Positions 8,759-15,379 of a DNA stretch of 60,724 nucleotides are shown in pieces. Position 1 is the first letter of the stretch, and every line of letters begins with the position of its first letter. Source of the stretch: Paracoccaceae bacterium (lineage in GTDB: Bacteria > Pseudomonadota > Alphaproteobacteria > Rhodobacterales > Rhodobacteraceae). The DNA lies in the NCBI GenBank assembly GCA_021741465.1, contig JAIOXV010000002.1, positions 1 to 60,724 of the forward strand. Direction: 5' to 3'. The notes under the pieces are model-generated. The model had not been told where the DNA came from. It was given only the letters and a program-made list of their open reading frames with translations, and did no database searches. A program made the position numbers and the translations under genes.

Positions 8759-9313
8759 CTACTTGGGGCTGCGCTTGGCAAGAATACGCTGCAAGGTGCG
8801 GCGATGCATCGAAAGCCTGCGGGCGGTTTCAGAGACATTGCGATCACACATTTCATAAACGCGCTGGATGTGTTCCCAACGCACTCTGTCAGCGGACATT
8901 GGGTTTTCGGGCGGGGCGGGCATTGCCTCGCCCTTGGCCAAAAGCGCGTTCGTAATGTCATTGGCGTCAGCCGGCTTTGACAAATAGTCTGTTGCCCCGA
9001 TTTTTACTGCAGCAACAGCCGTGGCAATGGCGCCATAACCCGTCAACACAACAATGCGGCAATCGGGCCGGCGTTCGCGCAGGGTTTCAACAACATCCAG
9101 ACCGTTGCCATCTTCAAGTCGCAAATCCACAACCGCATAGGCCGGTGGGCGCGACACCGCAATCGCGCGACCTGCCGCAACACTTGAGGCGGTTTCAGGC
9201 TCGAAGCCGCGCTTTTCCATGGCCTTTGCCAGGCGCTTTACGAAAGCTTCATCATCATCAACCAGCAGCAGAGTGCGGTCGGCACCAATTTCGGCTGAAA
9301 GCTCGTCCACCAT
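8759..9313 (-). CDS. regA: Redox response regulator RegA (PrrA)
   Basis: A 184-residue two-domain response regulator. The receiver domain carries the acidic pocket (Asp19-21), the phosphorylation site Asp63 in VVDLRLEDG, Thr91 and Lys113. A Pro-rich linker follows (PAPPENP). The C-terminal Fis-type helix-turn-helix NVSETARRLSMHRRTLQRIL binds DNA. Length and residue positions match the Rhodobacter RegA/PrrA family, the global activator of photosynthesis, respiration, CO2 and nitrogen fixation genes at low oxygen. AAGGA lies 7 bases before the ATG. Its kinase regB is divergent, beyond senC. Confidence 0.97.
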   Translation of the reverse strand: MVDELSAEIGADRTLLLVDDDEAFVKRLAKAMEKRGFEPETASSVAAGRAIAVSRPPAYAVVDLRLEDGNGLDVVETLRERRPDCRIVVLTGYGAIATAVAAVKIGATDYLSKPADANDITNALLAKGEAMPAPPENPMSADRVRWEHIQRVYEMCDRNVSETARRLSMHRRTLQRILAKRSPK

Positions 9314-9343
9314 TGTTTGATCCTTGCGGTTTAGATGAGTTTA

Positions 9344-9372
9344 TACCTAGGGCGCGCTGCCAGCAGCGTCAA
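9344..9372 (-). promoter_or_regulatory. Candidate sigma-70 promoter for regA
   Basis: On the minus strand TTGACG (9372-9367) is followed after 17 bases by TAGGTA (9349-9344), about 30 bases before the regA start. It would let regA-hvrA be transcribed apart from senC. An overlapping TATAAA gives too long a spacer, so the exact -10 is uncertain. Confidence 0.4.
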
Positions 9373-9394
9373 ACGGCGGGCAACAGCCAGATGG

Positions 9395-10015
9395 TCAGGA
9401 TTTGGCCTTTTCAACAAAACAGGCGGTTCGGGCGGCCATGGCGTCAGCACTGTCTTCGCGTTTGAAAAATTCGACAAATCCGATTTTGGGAAGAACCAGA
9501 TAGGTGAAGGTCGAGTGATCGACGAGATAGAATTCGTCTGTGGCTTCCTGCTTTTTGAAATAGGTTTTGTACGCGAGGGACGCGGCTTTGACCTGTTCTT
9601 CGCTGCCGGTCAGACCAACCATCTTCGGGTGCAAATTGGCTGCAAAGTCGCGCACAACCTCAGGCGTATCGCGTCCCGGGTCGATGGAAATGAAGGCGGG
9701 CTGAACGTCAAAGCCCTTTTCTTCGAGAATATCGACCGCCTCGGCGTTGCGGGCATTGTCCATGGGGCAGACATCAGGGCAAAATGTATAGCCAAAATAC
9801 AAAAGCGTCGGCTTTGTAAAAATCTCGGCATCTGTAACGGGCTGCCCCTGGCCATTCACCAGCGACAAGGGGCCGCCAATAGCGCCCCCTCCGATGGCGC
9901 CGGATCGGCACTCGGCAAAGCGATCGTCAGGGCGCCCTGACTCGATCGCGAACCAGGTGCCGCCAAGAAGAGCCACAATCGCCAAGCTGGCCACGCCCGC
10001 ATAAAGTCTTGTCAT
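9395..10015 (-). CDS. senC: SCO1/SenC/PrrC family copper-thiol protein
   Basis: A 206-residue membrane-anchored thioredoxin-fold protein. One N-terminal transmembrane segment (residues 5-22) exports the rest to the periplasm. The copper ligands are Cys79 and Cys83 in TFCPDVC and His167 in LVDHSTF. SCO proteins deliver copper or reduce the CuA site of cytochrome oxidase; in Rhodobacter this gene also influences RegB signalling. The ATG at 10015 has GGAG 9 bases upstream; another at 10030 is possible. It precedes regA on the same strand with an 81-base gap holding a possible regA promoter. Confidence 0.94.
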   Translation of the reverse strand: MTRLYAGVASLAIVALLGGTWFAIESGRPDDRFAECRSGAIGGGAIGGPLSLVNGQGQPVTDAEIFTKPTLLYFGYTFCPDVCPMDNARNAEAVDILEEKGFDVQPAFISIDPGRDTPEVVRDFAANLHPKMVGLTGSEEQVKAASLAYKTYFKKQEATDEFYLVDHSTFTYLVLPKIGFVEFFKREDSADAMAARTACFVEKAKS

Positions 10016-10037
10016 GGCGCGATACTCCATCTTTACA

Positions 10038-10052
10038 GGTTCACGTTGAACC
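10038..10052. promoter_or_regulatory. Inverted repeat between senC and regB
   Basis: GGTTCA-CGT-TGAACC is a perfect 6-base dyad in the 88-base divergent region between senC and regB. Its place suggests an operator acting on one or both promoters. It does not match the GC-rich RegA site pattern I know, so the binding protein is unknown. Confidence 0.35.
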
Positions 10053-10103
10053 GGGCCGGTTACAGCCTTAACAATCGCTGGATCAGCATCAAGACCGAAT
10101 ATC

Positions 10104-11486
10104 ATGAAATCTGCAGACAGCCTTGGCGACTTTCACCCAGAGCGCAGCAATTGGCTGCGCTTGCAAACATTGGTGCTGCTGCGGTGGCTGGCCATTGCCG
10201 GGCAATTGGCGGCCATCGGGGTTGCCACGCGGGGCTATGGCATAACCTTGCCCTTGGGCCTGTGCTATCTGGTGGTTGGTGCGGCGGTGATTGCCAATCT
10301 GGTGTTGGTATCGATCTATCCGGCCAATAAACGGCTGAATGTGATTGAGGCCTTCGTTGCGCTGCTATTCGACCTTGGGCAACTTTCTGTGCTGCTTTTC
10401 CTGACCGGCGGTCTGGCAAACCCTTTTGCCTTGTTGATCCTGGCGCCTGTTACCGTATCGGCCAGCACGTTGCCCCTGCGGGCGACCGTGTTTCTTGGCG
10501 GGCTTGCCGTCGCGTTTGTGACCATTCTGGCGCTTTTCAGCATTCCAATGCAACTCGGCGGCGCGGCGTTTCAGGTTCCGGCAATTTTTGGCTTTGGGTT
10601 TTGGCTTTCGCTTGTGATCGGGATCGTGTTTCTTGGGATTTATTCCCACCGCGTCGCCAGTGAAAAGCGGTCGATGTCGGATGCGCTTTTGGCAACCCAG
10701 ATGGCATTGGCGCGCGAACAGAAGCTGACCGATCTGGGTGGCGTGGTGGCCGCCGCAGCGCATGAGCTGGGCACCCCCCTTGCCACCATAAAGATGGTCA
10801 GCGCCGAAATGATGGACGATCTGGCCAGCCAGCCCAGCCTTTTTGACGACGCGCGGCTGATCCATGAACAGGCAGATCGGTGTCGCGATATTCTCAGATC
10901 CATGGGCAAGGCTGGAAAAGACGATCTGCACTTGCGTCAGGCCCCGTTGAGCGCCGTTCTGCGCGAAGCCGCAGAGCCCCATCTTGACCGGGGCAAGACG
11001 GTGATCTTTTCGCCCGCGCCTGCAGCCGGCGGCGCGCTGATCGAACCGGAAATACTTCGTCGGCCCGAAATGATTCACGGGCTGCGCAATCTGGTGCAGA
11101 ACGCGGTGGATTTCGCCCGATCGCAGGTTTGGGTTGACAGTTCTTGGTCACAAAACACCCTGACCTTGCGGATCATTGATGATGGAAACGGCTTTTCGCC
11201 ACAGGTGCTTGGCCGTATCGGCGACCCGTTTTTGCGCGCAAGGCGCGAAGACAGCACCCAGCGGGACCGGCCTGAATACGAAGGCATGGGTCTTGGGCTT
11301 TTCATCGCCAAAACCCTTCTTGAACGAACCGGGGCCGAGCTTTCGTTCGCCAACGCCTCGAACCCTTTCCCGACAACCGGGGAAAGGCCTGTTCGCTCTG
11401 GCGCAATCGTCGAGCTGGTTTGGCCCTTGGCGCGCGTCGTGGCGCAACGCGGGCAAGCGCTGGGAGAAAATCAGCCGAACGCGTGA
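10104..11486 (+). CDS. regB: Redox sensor histidine kinase RegB (PrrB)
   Basis: A 460-residue sensor kinase. Six hydrophobic segments span about residues 20-182. The quinone-sensing motif GGLANPF is at residues 102-108. The H-box AAAHELGTPLATIK carries His220, and the redox-active cysteine is Cys260 in ADRCRDIL, corresponding to His225 and Cys265 of R. capsulatus RegB. The N, G1 and G2 boxes (NLVQNAVDFA, DDGNGF, GMGLGLFIAKTLLE) complete the ATPase domain. RegB phosphorylates RegA at low oxygen. It is divergent from senC-regA, the conserved arrangement of the group. Confidence 0.97.
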   Translation: MKSADSLGDFHPERSNWLRLQTLVLLRWLAIAGQLAAIGVATRGYGITLPLGLCYLVVGAAVIANLVLVSIYPANKRLNVIEAFVALLFDLGQLSVLLFLTGGLANPFALLILAPVTVSASTLPLRATVFLGGLAVAFVTILALFSIPMQLGGAAFQVPAIFGFGFWLSLVIGIVFLGIYSHRVASEKRSMSDALLATQMALAREQKLTDLGGVVAAAAHELGTPLATIKMVSAEMMDDLASQPSLFDDARLIHEQADRCRDILRSMGKAGKDDLHLRQAPLSAVLREAAEPHLDRGKTVIFSPAPAAGGALIEPEILRRPEMIHGLRNLVQNAVDFARSQVWVDSSWSQNTLTLRIIDDGNGFSPQVLGRIGDPFLRARREDSTQRDRPEYEGMGLGLFIAKTLLERTGAELSFANASNPFPTTGERPVRSGAIVELVWPLARVVAQRGQALGENQPNA

Positions 11487-11509
11487 AGCCGCGGAATTCT
11501 TCCACAACG

Positions 11510-11549
11510 TTAACCCCCCCTTAACCTTGTCTTCCTTAAGTTGTAGGCA
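11510..11549 (+). promoter_or_regulatory. Perfect CtrA box overlapping a candidate promoter
   Basis: TTAA-N7-TTAA is present exactly at 11510-11524 with seven C as spacer. The second half lies in a possible -35 (TTAACC, 11521-11526), which is followed after 17 bases by TAGGCA (11544-11549). CtrA sites overlapping the -35 are typical of CtrA-activated promoters. It lies about 60 bases before the PAS gene start. Confidence 0.65.
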
Positions 11550-11585
11550 GGTTGAAGAGTTCCCGACAAACGGAGGGTGGGTTTC

Positions 11586-13178
11586 GTGGACTGGCTGCTG
11601 GCGCTAGCATTGGTTTTGATTGCATTTGTCGCCGCGATTGGCGGTCTTTTGGCGGTAAGCGCGCTTCAGGGCACGCCAAAGCGGGCGTCGGCGTCGATCT
11701 TTGCTGATATGACGCTTTCAGGCGACGCTCAGGCCGCGACCGTGTTCCTTTTTGACGGCGAAACCTTGGTTGATGCCACCCCAGGGGGGCGACAGATTTT
11801 GTCCTCCAGCCGCGGCAGGGGCAGCAATTGGCTGCGGCTGATCGGCTATCTCACGCTTTACTTTCCCGATGTGGAACAACAGCTTGCGCGGGTGTTGGAA
11901 GAAGGGCAGATCATTCTTGATGGGCGTTCCTCGCGTGGGAAAACCTTGGTCATGACAGCCGAGTTTAGGGGCGGATTGACGCGGATCGCGCTGACAGATC
12001 CCGCGCAAGACGGCCGACCAATGGCCACAGATCCGCTAGCCCATAGCGCCATGATCCAAGAGGTGGAGCTGTTGCGCGACGTGCTGGCGCAGGCCCCGAT
12101 GCTGATCTGGCGCGAAAACCCAGCGGGCGAGGTGGTTTGGGCCAATGGCAGCTATCTGATGAAGGCGATGGCCACCCTTGCCTCGGGTCGGGAGTTGGGC
12201 TGGCCCTTGCCGCGGCTTTTCGACAAACTGGCCAGCCAAAGCACCGTTCGCGGCCAGCGCGCTGCGGTCACGGTTCCGGGGGAAGATCAGGCCTGGTTTG
12301 ACCTGATCGGTATGCAAAGCGGTGATGAACGGCTGGTCTTTGCCCTGCCAGCCGACGCCGCCGTCAACGCCGAGGCGGCGCTGCGCGACTTCATGCAGAC
12401 GCTGACAAAAACCTTTGCGCAGCTGCCGACAGGTCTTGCGATTTTTGACCGCCAGCGCCAGCTGCAGCTTTTCAATCCCGCGCTGCTGGATCTGACAGGC
12501 CTGCCCGCTGATTTTCTGTCCATGCGCCCCTCGCTTTTGTCGGTTCTGGATGCCCTGCGCGATCGCAACATGATCCCTGAGCCGAAGGATTATCGCCACT
12601 GGCGGCGCCAGCTTGTCGAATTGGAAAAGGCCGCAGCATCGGGCGTTTATGAAGAAACCTGGAACCTGCCTGATGGCCAGACCTTCAAGGTTGTAGGCCG
12701 CCCCCACCCGAATGGCGCGCTGGCCCTGATGATCGAAGACATCACCAGTGAAGTTTCACGCAGCCGGCGGTATCGGTCTGATCTGGAGCTGGGTCAGGCG
12801 GTGATTGACGAAATGGAAGAAGCGGTCGCGGTCTTTTCGGCTTCGGGACAGCTTGTCATGTCAAACCTCGCCTATGCTTATCTGTGGGCGCATGATCCTG
12901 AAGACGAGATGCAAAGCGATTCCATCCGGTCCGTGGCGGCGCATTGGCGCATGCAGTCAGCGCCGGCAACCCTGTGGTCCGAGGCTGAAGAGTTCATTTC
13001 CACCGTCGGAAACCGTGTGGCCTGGAAGGCGGACACCCGGCTGCTGGATGGGCGGCTTTTGTCTTGCCGCTTTGCGCCGCTGGCTGGCGGGGCAACGCTG
13101 GCGGCCTTTCATGCGCGTGACACATCCGATGGCGTGCGCACGGTTGTGACGGGGTCAGAACGGCAGAAATCTGCTTGA
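11586..13178 (+). CDS. Membrane-anchored multi-PAS protein, DivL-like candidate
   Basis: A 530-residue protein. A transmembrane segment covers roughly residues 3-23. PAS-like units follow, at about 165-260 (the VLAQAPMLIW block), 283-390 (FAQLPTGLAIFD), and 405-500 (IDEMEEAVAVFS). No histidine-kinase ATPase motifs are seen. The GTG at 11586 lies 8 bases after GGAGG, better than the in-frame GTG at 11577, which touches it. Rhodobacterales DivL, which controls the CckA-ChpT-CtrA relay, is a PAS protein of this kind, and a perfect CtrA box lies at the promoter. DivL identity is an inference. It sits between regB and tsaE. Confidence 0.8.
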   Translation: MDWLLALALVLIAFVAAIGGLLAVSALQGTPKRASASIFADMTLSGDAQAATVFLFDGETLVDATPGGRQILSSSRGRGSNWLRLIGYLTLYFPDVEQQLARVLEEGQIILDGRSSRGKTLVMTAEFRGGLTRIALTDPAQDGRPMATDPLAHSAMIQEVELLRDVLAQAPMLIWRENPAGEVVWANGSYLMKAMATLASGRELGWPLPRLFDKLASQSTVRGQRAAVTVPGEDQAWFDLIGMQSGDERLVFALPADAAVNAEAALRDFMQTLTKTFAQLPTGLAIFDRQRQLQLFNPALLDLTGLPADFLSMRPSLLSVLDALRDRNMIPEPKDYRHWRRQLVELEKAAASGVYEETWNLPDGQTFKVVGRPHPNGALALMIEDITSEVSRSRRYRSDLELGQAVIDEMEEAVAVFSASGQLVMSNLAYAYLWAHDPEDEMQSDSIRSVAAHWRMQSAPATLWSEAEEFISTVGNRVAWKADTRLLDGRLLSCRFAPLAGGATLAAFHARDTSDGVRTVVTGSERQKSA

Positions 13179-13219
13179 AGGCTTGCGGTTGCGGGTGGGC
13201 TGGATAGAGTCGCCCCAAC

Positions 13220-13702
13220 ATGACCCACACTCCTGCGCCCGTGATCTTGCATCTTGCAGATGCCGATGAAACCGCCCGATTGGGGTCCTGGTTTGGCCAG
13301 CGGCTTAGTGCCGGCGATTGCCTTCTGCTGGAGGGGCAAATCGGCGCAGGAAAAAGCCATCTTGCCCGCGCCCTGATCCGGGCGAGGTTGGGCCGGGAAG
13401 AAGATGTGCCGTCACCTACCTTTACGCTTGTTCAGACCTATCAGGCCGATGTGGAAATTTGGCACGCCGATCTTTACCGGCTGAGCCATCCCGATGAGGT
13501 GCTGGAACTTGGTCTGGAAACCGCCTTTGACGATGCAATCTGCCTTGTCGAATGGCCTGACAGGCTGGGCCGCCATCTGCCAAAGGGTGCCATTCGCGCC
13601 ACCATCTCCCTGTGCGACGAGGGTCGTGATGTGATGCTGGACATGGGCAACCGCGCCGATCTGATCGCCGGCCTTGAACAGGAATTCGCCGTACATGCCT
13701 GA
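13220..13702 (+). CDS. tsaE: tRNA t6A biosynthesis ATPase TsaE
   Basis: A 160-residue P-loop ATPase. The Walker A motif GQIGAGKS is at residues 39-46; SPTFTLVQTY and HADLYRL follow, and VEWPDRLG is the Walker B region. TsaE cycles the TsaB-TsaD complex during t6A synthesis. It heads a compact operon tsaE-amgK-murU-addB-addA, overlapping amgK by 8 bases. Confidence 0.95.
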   Translation: MTHTPAPVILHLADADETARLGSWFGQRLSAGDCLLLEGQIGAGKSHLARALIRARLGREEDVPSPTFTLVQTYQADVEIWHADLYRLSHPDEVLELGLETAFDDAICLVEWPDRLGRHLPKGAIRATISLCDEGRDVMLDMGNRADLIAGLEQEFAVHA

Positions 13703-14699
13703 CCGCAAGGCCCTTTCCCGAAGATTCCTCGCACAGGCAGGCTGGGCCACTGCAGAGCGGCGCTTTTTGGCCGGCGATGCCTCGGACCGCAGCTATGATC
13801 GGCTTCGCCTGGGCGCCGAAACTGCGGTTCTTATGGATGCCCCGCCCGGCAAGGGCGACGATCCTGCCACGTTCCTGCAGGTCGGCGCGCATCTTCTGGG
13901 CCTTGGCCTGTCAGCGCCGCGCTGCATGGCGCAGGATCTGACGCATGGCTTCTTGTTGCTGGAGGATCTTGGCGACGGCATTTTCGCCCGGCTGATCGCT
14001 GCCGACGCGGGTCTGGAAGCGCCGCTTTATCAGGCCGCAACCGATGTTCTGCTGACGCTTCAGCGCAACGCCCCCCTGCAAGGCTTGACGAACCTGACAG
14101 CGGCAGACTGGGCCGAAGCGGGTTGTTTCGCGCTGGATTGGTACCGCAAAGCCATCACGGGCGACGCGGGCAAGCGCGACGATTTTCGCAGCGCGCTGCA
14201 AGATGCCATGACGGCCTATGCCGACGGGCCGCGTGTGATGATCCTGCGCGATTATCACGCCGAAAACTTGCTGTGGTTGCCCGAAAGACCGGGCGTTTCA
14301 CGGGTTGGCGTGCTGGACTTTCAATTGGCCCAGATGGGGCAGCCCGGCTATGATCTTGTTTCCCTTTTGCAGGATGCACGGCGCGAGGTTTCCCCACAAA
14401 CCGAGGCCGAGATGATCCGATATTTCATGGATGCAACAGGCGCCGACGCGGGGTTCACGGCGTCTTATGCCGTGCTGGGCGCGCAACGGGCGTTGCGGAT
14501 TATCGGTATCTTTGCCCGGCTTTGCATCAGCGCGGGAAAGCCCGGCTATCTGCGGCTGATCCCGCGCGTCTGGGGGCAGTTGCAGGCCAATCTTGCCCAT
14601 CCGGCGAATGCCCGTCTTGCCGCGATTTGCCAGTCCATCTTGCCGCCGCCCACGGCGCAGAACCTTTCCCTCATAGGTGACCAATGCCCTTCCCCTTAA
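13695..14699 (+). CDS. amgK: Anomeric MurNAc/GlcNAc kinase AmgK
   Basis: A 334-residue aminoglycoside-phosphotransferase-fold kinase. N-terminal FLAGDASDRSYDRL is the nucleotide loop, LRDYHAENLLWL the catalytic loop and GVLDFQLAQMGQPGYDL the metal-binding segment. Followed directly by murU, it matches the AmgK-MurU cell-wall recycling bypass, in which AmgK phosphorylates MurNAc at C1. An upstream in-frame ATG at 13674 is possible, but the ATG at 13695 gives the typical MPDRK start and the ATGCCTGA overlap with tsaE. Confidence 0.9.
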   Translation: MPDRKALSRRFLAQAGWATAERRFLAGDASDRSYDRLRLGAETAVLMDAPPGKGDDPATFLQVGAHLLGLGLSAPRCMAQDLTHGFLLLEDLGDGIFARLIAADAGLEAPLYQAATDVLLTLQRNAPLQGLTNLTAADWAEAGCFALDWYRKAITGDAGKRDDFRSALQDAMTAYADGPRVMILRDYHAENLLWLPERPGVSRVGVLDFQLAQMGQPGYDLVSLLQDARREVSPQTEAEMIRYFMDATGADAGFTASYAVLGAQRALRIIGIFARLCISAGKPGYLRLIPRVWGQLQANLAHPANARLAAICQSILPPPTAQNLSLIGDQCPSP

Positions 14700-15379
14700 T
14701 GGTCTTTGCCGCTGGTTTTGGCACAAGGATGGGCGCCCTTACCGCGAACCGCCCCAAACCCCTGATCGAGATTGCCAAGCGTCCGCTGATTGACCATGCG
14801 CTAGATCTTGCCAAAGAGGCGGGCGCCGCACCGGTGGTGGTGAACGTACATTATCTGGCCGGGCAATTGGCCGAACATCTTGCCGGGCAAGCGGTTGTTC
14901 TTTCGCATGAACGCGACAAGATTCTTGAAACCGGGGGCGGGCTGCGGGCGGCCCTGCCGCATCTGGGCGCTGGGCCGGTGATGACCTTGAACAGCGATGC
15001 GGTTTGGACAGGGCGCAACCCGTTGGCCCAGCTTGCCGCCGCATGGGATGCCAGCCGCATGGACGCGCTTTTGCTGCTGCTTCCGGCTGGCAAAGCGCTG
15101 GGCCACAGTGGTGCGGGCGATTTCGTGATCGACGCCGCGGGCCGGATCAGCCGGGCGAACGGCCGCGCTGGCGGCGTTTATCTGGGTGCGCAAATTCTGC
15201 GGACCGAAAGGTTGGCCGAGATTGACGCCGAGGTTTTTTCGCTGAACCTGCTGTGGGATCGGATGATCGCGGAAGGCCGCGCCTTTGGCTTGATGCATCA
15301 GGGTGGCTGGTGCGATGTTGGGCGGCCCGAAGGCATCGCGCAGGCCGAAACGCTTTTGCAGGGGGCGTTGGATGTTTGA
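14684..15379 (+). CDS. murU: MurNAc-1-phosphate uridylyltransferase MurU
   Basis: A 231-residue nucleotidyltransferase. The signature AAGFGTRMGALTANRPKPL lies near residues 9-27, LETGGGLRAALP near residue 84 and NSDAVW near residue 105 supply the sugar-1-phosphate and metal-binding parts. C-terminal GWCDVGRPEG is typical. It makes UDP-MurNAc from MurNAc-1-phosphate made by AmgK. The start is preceded by AGGTG and overlaps amgK by 16 bases; its stop overlaps the addB start. The kinase plus uridylyltransferase pair fits peptidoglycan recycling that bypasses de novo synthesis. Confidence 0.92.
   Translation: MPFPLMVFAAGFGTRMGALTANRPKPLIEIAKRPLIDHALDLAKEAGAAPVVVNVHYLAGQLAEHLAGQAVVLSHERDKILETGGGLRAALPHLGAGPVMTLNSDAVWTGRNPLAQLAAAWDASRMDALLLLLPAGKALGHSGAGDFVIDAAGRISRANGRAGGVYLGAQILRTERLAEIDAEVFSLNLLWDRMIAEGRAFGLMHQGGWCDVGRPEGIAQAETLLQGALDV

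Noticed and set aside
14281-14310. Possible third parS (GTTTCACGGG)
   Set aside because: Only the left half matches; the right half of the palindrome is absent.
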